Positions 25,691-33,844 of a stretch of 63,224 nt of DNA are shown here, in pieces; the first letter of the stretch is position 1; every line of letters starts with the position of its first letter. The position numbers were made by a program, and so were the translations under genes. Under the pieces are notes generated by a model. The model was not told the DNA's origin. It searched no databases and saw only the letters and a list, made by a program, of their open reading frames with translations. The stretch spans positions 1-63,224 of the forward strand of contig UBZM01000075.1 in assembly GCA_900470095.1 (NCBI GenBank), in the 5' to 3' direction. Source of the DNA: Hyphomicrobiales bacterium. Lineage in GTDB: Bacteria; Pseudomonadota; Alphaproteobacteria; Rhizobiales; Beijerinckiaceae.

Positions 25691-25781
25691 GCCCTATGGA
25701 CGCCCAATCCTCAGGGCCAATGCGTCAGCAGATCATCCTCCCTCGCCCCTTGCTGCCAGCAGAGCTCGAAAGCTTCGATAG

Positions 25782-26228
25782 CTAGTGGGCCAAGGGTGCC
25801 GAGGCGTGACGCGACGCGTCGCGTGCAACAAGCCGCGTAACCTCAGCGAACAGGTCCGTCGGCGCTCTCAGCGCCAAATCCGACAGCGAGAGGATACCGG
25901 TCATCCGTTTCTCTCTGTTCATCACCGGCACGTGATGGATCTGCTTCTCCGCCATGCGGCGCGTCGCATCCCTGACGTCATCATCCTCGAAACACCAGGT
26001 GATCCCCTCCGTCATGACCTTTCTCGCCTTTGTCGTGTTGGGATCGGCCCCTTCGGCGCAGCCACGGCAGGCAAGGTCTCTATCCGTGATCATTCCGATG
26101 AGACGATCATTTTCTCCCACTGGCAGGCACCCGATATCCGCATCGCGCATCTTGCGCGCGACCTCGGTCAGCGAGATGTCCGGAGAGATCCATTCCGCAT
26201 GTGCGGTCATAGCGTCACGAACGAGCAT
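25782..26228 (-). CDS. Tandem CBS-domain protein
   Basis: About 148 aa made of two CBS repeats: MTAHAEWISPDISLTEVARK through GMITDRDLACRG, and KVMTEGITWCFEDDDVRDAT through GILSLSDLALRA. Each repeat has the PV(G/M) strand (IGCLPVGEND, IHHVPVMNRE). Such pairs bind adenine nucleotides and act as regulatory modules; no effector domain is attached. ATG 26228 has a perfect AGGAGG box. Confidence 0.92.
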   Translation of the reverse strand: MLVRDAMTAHAEWISPDISLTEVARKMRDADIGCLPVGENDRLIGMITDRDLACRGCAEGADPNTTKARKVMTEGITWCFEDDDVRDATRRMAEKQIHHVPVMNREKRMTGILSLSDLALRAPTDLFAEVTRLVARDASRHASAPLAH

Positions 26229-26660
26229 GGCTACCTCCTGCTCTGCGCGGCTTCATATCTGAGGCATGTCGCTCGCTGAAGGGATTGCCTGGTGGTCTCC
26301 ATATTGCGCCGGAATGCGCTGCGACCAGCCGAGCGCGCCATCCGAAAAACTGCCCTGCGCGCCGAAAGCGTGGTCCGGGAAAGGACTTTGGCGAAGGCCC
26401 GCCCCAGAGAGCGGCATGCCCGTGGATGATAACGGATCATCGCGGGGCGAGCCAGCATCCTGTGGCCGCCGCCAAGCAATTCGGCGCAGCCAGGGCCGGC
26501 TGCATCGCCGGGAAAGCGGTGCTGCAACGCCGGAAAGCCCGCGACTGGCGACCATTGCCGCAGATCGCGAGGAAACGCGGATTTGCGCCCCGCATCCCGC
26601 GCATCGCGCCTCCTCCTGGGCTATGATGCGGATGATGGGTCCGGCCAGCAGGAGCGGAGC
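26229..26660. other. Gene-free stretch
   Basis: About 430 bases between the divergent CBS gene and the small gene at 26661. Open frames exist on both strands (for example plus-strand 26266-26664), but none shows a recognisable domain, start context or protein-like composition. It should hold both promoters. No repeat was seen. Confidence 0.4.
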
Positions 26661-26993
26661 ATGATCCACGCGACGTGCCACACAGCCGATGAGGCGATGC
26701 GGGCCGAGTTCGACGCAACCCCCTGGTTCGAGGAGGCCGATCCGGCCAGCATTGCGCTTCTCGCCAAACGAGGCTGGTCGGCGCCCTGGATCGCCGACGC
26801 CCTCGAGCGCCGGCCCGGATATGAAACGCTCCGCGAACTGATCCGCTATGCGCGGGACCGGCTGGAGGTCGAGTCGCGAGAGGATCCGTCCTGGCCGACC
26901 TTCGAGTGCCGTGTCGATGGCGCCGAGGCGACCGAATGGCTCGACCGGCACCGATCCGAAATCGCTGCGGACGTTCGCCGCGCCGCTTCCTAG
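26661..26993 (+). CDS. Hypothetical protein
   Basis: About 110 aa, acidic and helical, beginning MIHATCHTADEAMRAEF and ending EATEWLDRHRSEIAADVRRAA. The start is supported by GGAGCGGAGC directly before ATG 26661. No family is recognised and no membrane segment is seen. It stands alone between two minus-strand transcription units. Confidence 0.55.
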   Translation: MIHATCHTADEAMRAEFDATPWFEEADPASIALLAKRGWSAPWIADALERRPGYETLRELIRYARDRLEVESREDPSWPTFECRVDGAEATEWLDRHRSEIAADVRRAAS

Positions 26994-27053
26994 ATTGGCA
27001 TAGGCGTCCACCGTCGAGATCTGGCGCGACGGTCGATCATCGCAAACCGAGAT

Positions 27054-27794
27054 TCATTCCGGGTTTGGGGCCGCCCTGTCGCGCCAACTGAGCCGCGCCA
27101 GCTCGAGACTCACGAAGGCGAGCATAGCGGCGAACATAAGCTTGATGGAGACCGAATTCAGGAGAAATGCCAAATTGAACGGCGCTACATAATCCCCATT
27201 AAAAGCAACGGTCCATCGCACGGACTTCTCACCGAAATTGATAAACTGATCGTTGCCTAACGAGTACGCGATCCACCCGACCACGAAAGCCGCGCAGAAC
27301 GCATATGTGATTGCCCACTCCGGACGGCTGCTAGTGTGCGGGCGCAGCACCTTTCCGGACAAGATCCCGGATTGCGCGAACAGAAGGACTGCGATCAGGG
27401 CCGTGGCGACGAACGCTACGAGGCCAGTCGCCGCGAGGTCGGTGTGCAAGGCTGCGAAACACTCCGAAGCCAACCGCCGCAAGGTCTGCACATCGCGCCA
27501 CGCTGCCGGGAAATAGGCCTGCAGCCAAGTTTCGCTCGTCGCACGATCCCAGGGCAACCCGAGGCCGCAGCGCTGCTGCTTGAGCGCTCGCGCCGCCTTG
27601 ATTCCAAAAACGCTCGTGAACGCAAACGAGACGAGGATCGGAACGCAGAGTGCCCATCCGAGGGTGGCGTTTGCCGTGTCCTTGATCGTCGCACGCATGA
27701 AGGCAGTGCTGCCATAAGTCCCGCTGCGCCAAGGGCTCCGGGCATCCCACTTTCCGCCGAGCCTGCGCTCGCACGGAGCGCGGCAGTCTCTCAT
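27054..27794 (-). CDS. Hypothetical multi-pass membrane protein
   Basis: About 246 aa with four probable helices: CVPILVSFAFTSVFGI, TGLVAFVATALIAVLLFAQS, WAITYAFCAAFVVGWIAYSL and AFLLNSVSIKLMFAAMLAFV. No family is recognised. The ATG at 27794 overlaps the stop of the gene upstream (ATGA), which supports that start; an internal ATG at 27698 is the alternative. Base composition is visibly less GC-rich than the surroundings, hinting at acquisition by transfer together with the 27791 gene. Confidence 0.65.
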   Translation of the reverse strand: MRDCRAPCERRLGGKWDARSPWRSGTYGSTAFMRATIKDTANATLGWALCVPILVSFAFTSVFGIKAARALKQQRCGLGLPWDRATSETWLQAYFPAAWRDVQTLRRLASECFAALHTDLAATGLVAFVATALIAVLLFAQSGILSGKVLRPHTSSRPEWAITYAFCAAFVVGWIAYSLGNDQFINFGEKSVRWTVAFNGDYVAPFNLAFLLNSVSIKLMFAAMLAFVSLELARLSWRDRAAPNPE

Positions 27795-28132
27795 TCAGGT
27801 TTGCGTATGGCGTCCTGCCTCAGATCCTTTAGCGCACCGAACGCCAAATCTTCCAACAGCCGAGCGTCGGAATCCAGCAGGTCAAGTTCAAGCTCGATCC
27901 CACCAATGCACTCCGCTCGCATTCTGTCGACTCTGTCGTGAATGATCTGGGCGATCTTGGTGACGTGATCAGGCAAGGTCTCGAATCGTCTCATTTCGAA
28001 CGTCCACTCCGCATCGAGCCCGGAAACATGACGCCGCGGCCATGGAGGAGCATGGCAGAATTTGGCGCAGCACCGAAGAAGCCATGATACCTGATCGCCC
28101 TTGAGGGCGGCGTCATCGCCTTCCCCCGCCAT
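27791..28132 (-). CDS. Hypothetical soluble protein
   Basis: Up to 113 aa, with an acidic helical C-terminal half (VTKIAQIIHDRVDRMRAECI, then LELDLLDSDARLLEDLAFGA). The first half contains Cys and Trp clusters and may not be translated: ATG 27994 is a plausible shorter start. It overlaps the membrane-protein gene by four bases, so the two form a unit. No family is recognised. Confidence 0.5.
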   Translation of the reverse strand: MAGEGDDAALKGDQVSWLLRCCAKFCHAPPWPRRHVSGLDAEWTFEMRRFETLPDHVTKIAQIIHDRVDRMRAECIGGIELELDLLDSDARLLEDLAFGALKDLRQDAIRKPE

Positions 28133-28298
28133 CCCCGGATCGGTATTGCGCGGATAATCCGAATTGTCCGGCGAGCTGGCGTGGATCCAGACCAGTCGAC
28201 CCAGCCGCCCCCACGTCGGCCATCGCTAAAATTCGAGCCTTCGCATTAACAAAACGCTCGTCCTTTGGCGCGACCCTTTCGCTGCAAGGGAGGCGGCC

Positions 28299-28517
28299 AT
28301 GAATAGCAATTACCCACTGGCCCGGGCCTATCTGATCAACGCCTTCCTGACGCTGGACGGGGACAACCCCGAGGATGACCGACTTCGGCGCGCCGTCGAG
28401 TTGCTCCTCGAAGCAGTTGCCCGCGCCCAGCGCAGCAGCACGCACTCCAACGTCGTGCGCTTTCCAGGTGCAGAGCCTGTCGTTTCCGGAGGCCCGCCGC
28501 CACGGTCGGCGTCTTAA
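28299..28517 (+). CDS. Small hypothetical protein
   Basis: A 72-aa protein: YPLARAYLINAFLTLDGDNP, then helical VELLLEAVARAQRSS and a disordered tail. ATG 28299 is preceded by GGGAGG at good spacing. No family is recognised. Confidence 0.55.
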   Translation: MNSNYPLARAYLINAFLTLDGDNPEDDRLRRAVELLLEAVARAQRSSTHSNVVRFPGAEPVVSGGPPPRSAS

Positions 28518-28560
28518 GGCAGCGGGCGAAACGCGGGCTTGAGCCTGACGCGCCCTGAGC

Positions 28561-28773
28561 TCAGCCGCTGCTGCCCGCCTTCGCCTCGGACGCGGTCGCG
28601 GACTGGCTGCCGGTGGCGCGATCGAGGCACTCGGCCATCTCCGAGGTGCCCCATTTGTGCTTGGAACACTGCGCCGTTCCCTGTGTCAGGTCGCGAGCGA
28701 CGCCCCGGGGTTGCGGGGAGCCGCTGCAGCCCAGCAGGGAAAAAGCGACAAGGGCGAGCATCATCGATCGCAT
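28561..28773 (-). CDS. Small lipoprotein, hypothetical
   Basis: About 70 aa. It starts MRSMMLALVAFSLLGCSGS, a classic lipobox (LLGC) for lipid attachment at Cys15, then a short domain with two further Cys (QCSKHKWG, ECLDRA). ATG 28773 has GGAGG seven bases upstream. Membrane-anchored; function unknown. Confidence 0.65.
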   Translation of the reverse strand: MRSMMLALVAFSLLGCSGSPQPRGVARDLTQGTAQCSKHKWGTSEMAECLDRATGSQSATASEAKAGSSG

Positions 28774-28971
28774 CTGGTTCCTCCATTGAACGCGCAACAA
28801 CGGATCATGCCGGTTGGGCGAGAATATGAGGCACATGCGAAACGGGGCAATCAGCGGGGGATTGTGGTCGATCATCGTCCCCGCGGCGGCCTGATCAATG
28901 GCATGCCGGCTCGATCATGCCGCCGGCAAAGCAATTTACAGCACTGTCTTGAAGCAGCGCCTGAACCGCTC

Positions 28972-29997
28972 TCAGCGATAGCTTGCGGTAATCGCGCGAG
29001 CCGCCTCCGCAATCACCGCGGCGCGGCCCGGCGCGGGCGCCGTCGATTCGGCCAGGAATGCGGCGATCACCAGGAAGCCGCCATCGGGGGCCGTGAGGAT
29101 GCCGACGTCATTGGTGACGCCGTTGACGCCGCCAACCGTCTGGCTCGTTCCGGTCTTGTGGCCAACGCTCCAGCCTTCGGGCGTGCCGGCCCGGATGCGA
29201 TCCGGGAAGGTGACCGTCGCTGCCATGATTTCCCGGAACTGGCGGGTCGAGGCCGGCTCGAGCAGTCGTCCCGAGGCCAGCATGGTCAGGAATTTTGCCA
29301 TCGCGCGCGGGGTCGCGGTGTCACGCTTGTCGTACAAATAGGCCTTGAAGGCCGCCTCCTTTCGCGCCGCGGGGACCTTGCTGCGGTCGGCCTCGAGTCG
29401 CGCGGGATAAGTATGCTCCGGCCGCCATTGCAGGCCCGAGGTTTCGGTCTGCAGCTCGCGCTCGGTCCGGTCGATCCGGATTTCCGCGATGCCCGCCTCT
29501 GCCAGGAATGTCCGCAGCGCAGCGATGCCGCCGAGGCGCGAAATCAGGACGTCGGTTGCGGCGCTGTCGCTTTCGACGACCGCGCGGCGGACCAGGTCGG
29601 CGATGGTCGTCTCAAAGGAGCCCCTGGCGGCGACGATATCGGCGATCGGCTGGATATTGACGCTCAGATCCTCGCGCCGGATCGTGACGGGGTCGTCGAG
29701 GCGGATCCGGCCCCGGTCCGCCGCCCGCATCATGGCTGCGCCGACGACGAGTTTCATCACGCTCTGAAGCGAGAAGCGCTGGTCGCCATTGATGCAGACC
29801 GGCGCGGAATCCGCATCCTGCGCGCAGATGCCGAGGCGGCCGGGATGGGCCTCAGCCAGGGCCTGAAGGCGCGCCTGCAGACGGTCGCGATCGGAGATAC
29901 CGCCGGCGCCCGCCACTCCCGCCGAGCCGAGTGCCGCGAGGGTCGCCGCCACCACGCCGGCAAGAAGGGTTCCTGTCAGGCTCGGGCGCATCGGCAT
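28972..29997 (-). CDS. Class A beta-lactamase (divergent)
   Basis: About 341 aa with a signal peptide (LLAGVVAATLAALGSAGVAGA), acting in the periplasm. The serine hydrolase motifs are SLQSVMKL (Ser79, Lys82), VESDSAATD (positions 143-145 read SDS where SDN is usual), RTEREL (Glu179 as the deacylating Glu; the next conserved Asn is Gln183) and GHKTGTSQT (281-283). The fold and order fit class A beta-lactamases; the two substitutions are odd. ATGs at 29997 and 29991 are both possible. It is divergent from a LysR gene, the arrangement of ampR-type inducible beta-lactamases. Confidence 0.88.
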   Translation of the reverse strand: MPMRPSLTGTLLAGVVAATLAALGSAGVAGAGGISDRDRLQARLQALAEAHPGRLGICAQDADSAPVCINGDQRFSLQSVMKLVVGAAMMRAADRGRIRLDDPVTIRREDLSVNIQPIADIVAARGSFETTIADLVRRAVVESDSAATDVLISRLGGIAALRTFLAEAGIAEIRIDRTERELQTETSGLQWRPEHTYPARLEADRSKVPAARKEAAFKAYLYDKRDTATPRAMAKFLTMLASGRLLEPASTRQFREIMAATVTFPDRIRAGTPEGWSVGHKTGTSQTVGGVNGVTNDVGILTAPDGGFLVIAAFLAESTAPAPGRAAVIAEAARAITASYR

Positions 29998-30101
29998 GGT
30001 CCTTGGTCGGCAGGTGAAGAGCCGCTCCCTCCTAGGCAAGGACGCATGCTGAGCGAAGTGATATGTCCTCACGCCATACTGAACAGGATTCACGGCTCGG
30101 A

Positions 30102-31058
30102 ATGATCTGGCAGAAGCTCGACCTTAACCTGATCAGGGTGCTGGCCCTGGTGCTGGAGGAAGGCAGCATCGTGCGCGCCGCTGCCCGGCTTCACATCTCG
30201 CCATCGGCCGTGAGCCATGCGCTCCGGCGGCTTCGCCAGTCCTTCGGGGATCCGCTTTTCGTACGAGTGGGGCAGCGGATGGTTCCGACACCGCGGGCCG
30301 AGAGCCTGCGACGGGCGATCACCGATTTTCAGGCCGACCTGGAAGCCAGCCTGGCGCGCGGGTCCCGGCCGGGCGCGGAATTCGACCCGGCCGCATCGGC
30401 GCGCCTGTTGCGCATCGCCACGCCGGGCGCACTCGAACTCACGCTCGTGCCGGCGCTGGCGGCGGCACTCCGGCGCCAGGCCCCGGGCTGGCGGCTGGAG
30501 ATCCTGCCCTTCGAGCGGCGCAGCTATGAGCCGGAGCTTGTGGGCGGCGAGATCGACTTCGTCCTGGAGATCGGCGGCCACACGCCGGCCGGCGAACTGG
30601 TGGCGCGGGCGGAGCTCTGGGAGGACGAGATGGTGGCGCTAGCCGGGCCGCGCTGCGAAGTGCCCGCCGGAACCGAGGAGATCGGGACGGCGGCGTTCAT
30701 GATGCTGCCGCAGCTCTATCCGCTGCCCTGGCCGGTCGGACAGAACTATCTGGACGTGGCGCTGGCACGGGACGGCCAGCACCGCCGACTATGCGCGAGC
30801 CTGCCCGGCTACGCGGCGGTCGGGCTCATGCTCGAGCAGACCGATCTCGTTGCGGTGATGCCAGACCGCACGGCCCTGGCCATCGCCACGCGACATCCCG
30901 AGCTTCGCATCCTGCGGGTGGGCCCGCGGCGTCGCTCCCCCCTGCTGCTGCTCTTCGCCGCTTCCCGGCAGGCCGATCTCGAGCAGCGCTGGGCGCTCGC
31001 CCTGATCAGGCGGGCCGCGGCCTCGGTTCCCAGGCCGGTCTCCGTTCTCCCGGCGTGA
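30102..31058 (+). CDS. LysR-family transcriptional regulator (beside beta-lactamase)
   Basis: About 318 aa, opening WQKLDLNLIRVLALVLEEGS, then the helix-turn-helix AAARLHISPSAVSHALRRLR, and a substrate-binding-type effector domain. The N-terminus fits the NodD/PnbR-like branch rather than classical AmpR. ATG 30102 is chosen; the frame opens at 30063. A 104-base gap separates it from the divergent beta-lactamase start and must hold both promoters, but I did not find a convincing T-N11-A box there. Control of the beta-lactamase is inferred from position. Confidence 0.9.
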   Translation: MIWQKLDLNLIRVLALVLEEGSIVRAAARLHISPSAVSHALRRLRQSFGDPLFVRVGQRMVPTPRAESLRRAITDFQADLEASLARGSRPGAEFDPAASARLLRIATPGALELTLVPALAAALRRQAPGWRLEILPFERRSYEPELVGGEIDFVLEIGGHTPAGELVARAELWEDEMVALAGPRCEVPAGTEEIGTAAFMMLPQLYPLPWPVGQNYLDVALARDGQHRRLCASLPGYAAVGLMLEQTDLVAVMPDRTALAIATRHPELRILRVGPRRRSPLLLLFAASRQADLEQRWALALIRRAAASVPRPVSVLPA

Positions 31059-31071
31059 GGCCTTTGCCCGG

Positions 31072-31509
31072 TCAGGGGCCGAGAACCTCCGGCGAACGCA
31101 CTCGCCCGATGAGCCGGTCAATGCCTGAACCCAGCGCGATGCCGGCGCCATAGGCCACGAGGTTCCAGAGGGAGAAGACGCGCCCGAGCAGCAGCGCGCC
31201 TGGCGTCGTCAGCCTGAAGGCATCGAGCCAGGGCGTGTGATAAAGGCGGCTGAGCTCGACGCCGAGCGCGATCAGCGCTGCAAGGATCGCCAGCCAGGAT
31301 GCCGGGCGACGCGGGGCGATGACGGCCAGCAGGAGATAGACCATCGTCCCCCAGAGCAGTGAGCCGCCATATTTCACGATGCCGAACGGCAGACTCAAGC
31401 CCATCCCGAAACGGCGGAGGAGCAGCCCCGCGGCGATCGTCGCAAGGCAAAGGGTGATCATGGTCGTGCGCGAGCGCAGGCTCGTCTCAGGCAGGCCCGT
31501 CTCAGACAT
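31072..31509 (-). CDS. DUF2809-family membrane protein
   Basis: About 145 aa with four hydrophobic segments. It has the family pattern GIVKYGGSLLWGTMVYLLLA and VELSRLYHTPWLDAFRLTTP near the C-terminal half. The ATG at 31509 overlaps the end of the histidine kinase gene by eight bases, so it is co-translated with that signalling unit. Function of the family is unknown. Its gene is convergent with the LysR gene, 13 bases away. Confidence 0.8.
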   Translation of the reverse strand: MSETGLPETSLRSRTTMITLCLATIAAGLLLRRFGMGLSLPFGIVKYGGSLLWGTMVYLLLAVIAPRRPASWLAILAALIALGVELSRLYHTPWLDAFRLTTPGALLLGRVFSLWNLVAYGAGIALGSGIDRLIGRVRSPEVLGP

Positions 31510-33130
31510 GGGTTTCCGCCTCGGGCGCCCGCTGAAACGCCAGGGCGAAGGCGGTGCCCGGCTCGTCGTCGAGAAGCGCGATCGCGCCGCCATGGGCGTT
31601 CAGCATGGAGCGGACGATGGATAGCCCCATGCCGGTGCCGCCGCTATCGCGGCGCGTGGTGAAGAAGCTGTCGAAAATCCGCGCCCGGTTGTTCGGTGAG
31701 ACGCCGCTGCCATTGTCGCGCAATGTGATGTGAAGCCGCTCCGCCTGCGAAACCGCGACGATATCGAGCTCGGTTGCGCCGTGACGCAGCGCGTTGTCGG
31801 CGAGATGCGCGAGGATGATGCGCAGATTCTCGGCGGAGATGCGGATCGCGCTATCGAGATCGCCGCCGGCGCGGATCGCGAGCGCGGGAAAATCCCGCTG
31901 CAGGTCGGCGATAGCCGGAGACAGGCTGGTCGTGCCTCCGGTCGGCAGGCTTTCGGCCCGCGCGAGTTCGCGCAGGCGGTTGGTGATCGCGGTCAGGCGA
32001 TGCGTATCGGCGATGATATTGCCGAGGAAGTGGCGGCGCATCTCCTCGCTCATCGCCGGGCTGTCGCCTGCACCATCGTCGCGCAGCAATTCGGCTGCGC
32101 CCTCGATCGAGGTCAGAGGCGATTTCAGCTCGTGCGAGACATGGGCCGCGAAGGTCGCGATGAAGTCGGAGCGGGTGTGCAGGCTGTCGGCCATGTCCAG
32201 AAAGCTCTGCGACAAGCGCGCGAATTCGGCCGTGCCGTGATTCTGCAACGGCCGCATGGCGCTGCGGTCGCCATGGCCGATGGCCGTCGTCCGCGCGATC
32301 AGTTCCTGCACCGGGCGCGTGATGGTGCGGTGAAAGGCAAAGCCGATCAGCAGGGTGAGCGCCGCGACGGAGAGACCGGCCAGCGCGACCTTGCCGCGTT
32401 CCTCATAGAGATGGCGGAAGACATTGCTCGGCGTACGCGAGGCGTAGAGCACACCGGCGACCCGGTCCCGCAGGATGATCGGCGTTGCCGTGAAGATGCG
32501 GATGCTGGTGCCGCGGCTGAGCGAATAGAGCGGCGGCGGCGCATGGCTCGAGACGCGCTGCCGCAAGGTCGCGGCGAACGATCCCTGCAGCGCCTTTGCG
32601 ACCTCCTCGACATGGGCGAGCGACAGGCCGATCTCGTCTCGCCCGGCGATCACGACGCCATGGGGGTCGAGCAGGCGGAAACCGGCGAGCGTGATCTTCT
32701 GCGTATCCAGGAGCAACGGCGAAAGCCGCTCGCCGGCAGCCTTGAAGGCCGCGCCGGCTGGCTCGGGCGCGGGTTTCGCGTCCGGCCTGCGGCCGAGCAG
32801 GGTGTCGCGCGTCAGGTCGAGACTGGGCAGGATCGGCCGGAACGGCTCGGCCGGTGCCGATGACGGCGTTGCCGGAGCCGGAGCCCCCAGCACGGCGTCG
32901 GCCGGCAGGTTGCTCTCGAAGTCGCGCCGGATGGCAGCACTGAGCGCCACGCTCTGGGTGATCAGCTCGGCTTCAGTCTGGTGGACGAGCTGGTTCTCGT
33001 AGATCCGGAAGAAGAACAGCCCGACGAGAGGCAAAGCCAGCACCGCCGTCAGCATCAGGAAGACGATCAGGCTGAGATTGGGCCGCCATTTCGCGGCGAC
33101 CCGGGCCGGGAGCGGGACAGGCGCGCTCAA
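31502..33130 (-). CDS. Two-component sensor histidine kinase
   Basis: About 542 aa. A first membrane helix (SLIVFLMLTAVLALPLVGLF) is followed by a periplasmic region to about residue 250, a second helix (LAGLSVAALTLLIGFAF), a HAMP segment, the H-box FAAHVSHELKSPLTSIEGA and a HATPase domain with the N-box ADNALRHGA, DNGSGVS and GGTGMGLSIVRS. All catalytic boxes are intact. The TTG start at 33130 overlaps the response regulator stop (TTGA). Cognate of the 33127 regulator; signal unknown. Confidence 0.92.
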   Translation of the reverse strand: MSAPVPLPARVAAKWRPNLSLIVFLMLTAVLALPLVGLFFFRIYENQLVHQTEAELITQSVALSAAIRRDFESNLPADAVLGAPAPATPSSAPAEPFRPILPSLDLTRDTLLGRRPDAKPAPEPAGAAFKAAGERLSPLLLDTQKITLAGFRLLDPHGVVIAGRDEIGLSLAHVEEVAKALQGSFAATLRQRVSSHAPPPLYSLSRGTSIRIFTATPIILRDRVAGVLYASRTPSNVFRHLYEERGKVALAGLSVAALTLLIGFAFHRTITRPVQELIARTTAIGHGDRSAMRPLQNHGTAEFARLSQSFLDMADSLHTRSDFIATFAAHVSHELKSPLTSIEGAAELLRDDGAGDSPAMSEEMRRHFLGNIIADTHRLTAITNRLRELARAESLPTGGTTSLSPAIADLQRDFPALAIRAGGDLDSAIRISAENLRIILAHLADNALRHGATELDIVAVSQAERLHITLRDNGSGVSPNNRARIFDSFFTTRRDSGGTGMGLSIVRSMLNAHGGAIALLDDEPGTAFALAFQRAPEAETHV

Positions 33131-33831
33131 TTCCCGGCCTCGCAGCGCCCAAGCCGGAAGCCGACGCCGTGCACGGTGTCGATGGCGCTGCCGCAGCCCG
33201 ATGCCGCGAGCTTGGCGCGGATGTTGCGGATATGGCTGTCGATCGTCCTGTCGGCGACATGGATCGCGCCGCCATAGGCGCTTTCCAGGATCTGCTCGCG
33301 GCTGAAGACCTGGCGCGGACGCGCCGCAAAAGTCTTAAGGATCGCGAACTCGATCCCCGTCAGCGGCAGCGCCCTGCCCTCGAAACTGGCCAGATGCGAC
33401 TCGGGGTCCAGCCGCAGCGCGCCCCAGGAGAGCGGCTCCACTGACGCGGCCGCGGCCGAGCGGCCGGAGCGCGTGCGCCTGAGGATGACGGTGACGCGCG
33501 CCACCAGCTCGCGCGGACTGAACGGCTTGGTGACATAGTCGTCGCCGCCGATCTCGAGGCCGAGCACCCGGTCGATCTCCTCGTCCCGCGCCGAGAGGAA
33601 GAGGATCGGCGCGTCCGAGGATTTGCGCAGCTGGCGGCAGACCTCGAGCCCGTCCATCTCGGGCATGCCGATATCGAGAATGACGAGATCGGCCGGCTGG
33701 CGCCGAAAACTCTCCAGAGCCTGCACGCCGTCCCGGGCGATCGACGTGGCCATGCCGGCCTTTTCGAGTGCGAAACAGATGACCTCGCGGATATGGCTGT
33801 CGTCATCGACCACAAGAATGCGGGGCGCCAT
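33127..33831 (-). CDS. Two-component response regulator, OmpR/PhoB family
   Basis: About 234 aa. The receiver domain has ILVVDDDSHIRE (acidic pocket), LVILDIGMPEMDG (phospho-acceptor Asp) and DDYVTKPFSPRELVAR (conserved Lys). The C-terminal winged helix ends with RTIDSHIRNIRAKL and VHGVGFRLG. ATG 33831 is the natural start; the long upstream frame is not needed. It is the first gene of the RR/HK/DUF2809 unit. Confidence 0.94.
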   Translation of the reverse strand: MAPRILVVDDDSHIREVICFALEKAGMATSIARDGVQALESFRRQPADLVILDIGMPEMDGLEVCRQLRKSSDAPILFLSARDEEIDRVLGLEIGGDDYVTKPFSPRELVARVTVILRRTRSGRSAAAASVEPLSWGALRLDPESHLASFEGRALPLTGIEFAILKTFAARPRQVFSREQILESAYGGAIHVADRTIDSHIRNIRAKLAASGCGSAIDTVHGVGFRLGRCEAGN

Positions 33832-33844
33832 CGTCGCGTGCCTG

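Noticed and set aside
26253..27011. 252-aa minus-strand frame
   Set aside because: Lies opposite the better supported 26661 gene and shows no domain.
28657..30105. 482-aa plus-strand frame opposite the beta-lactamase
   Set aside because: No domain; the minus strand has intact serine hydrolase motifs and a signal peptide.
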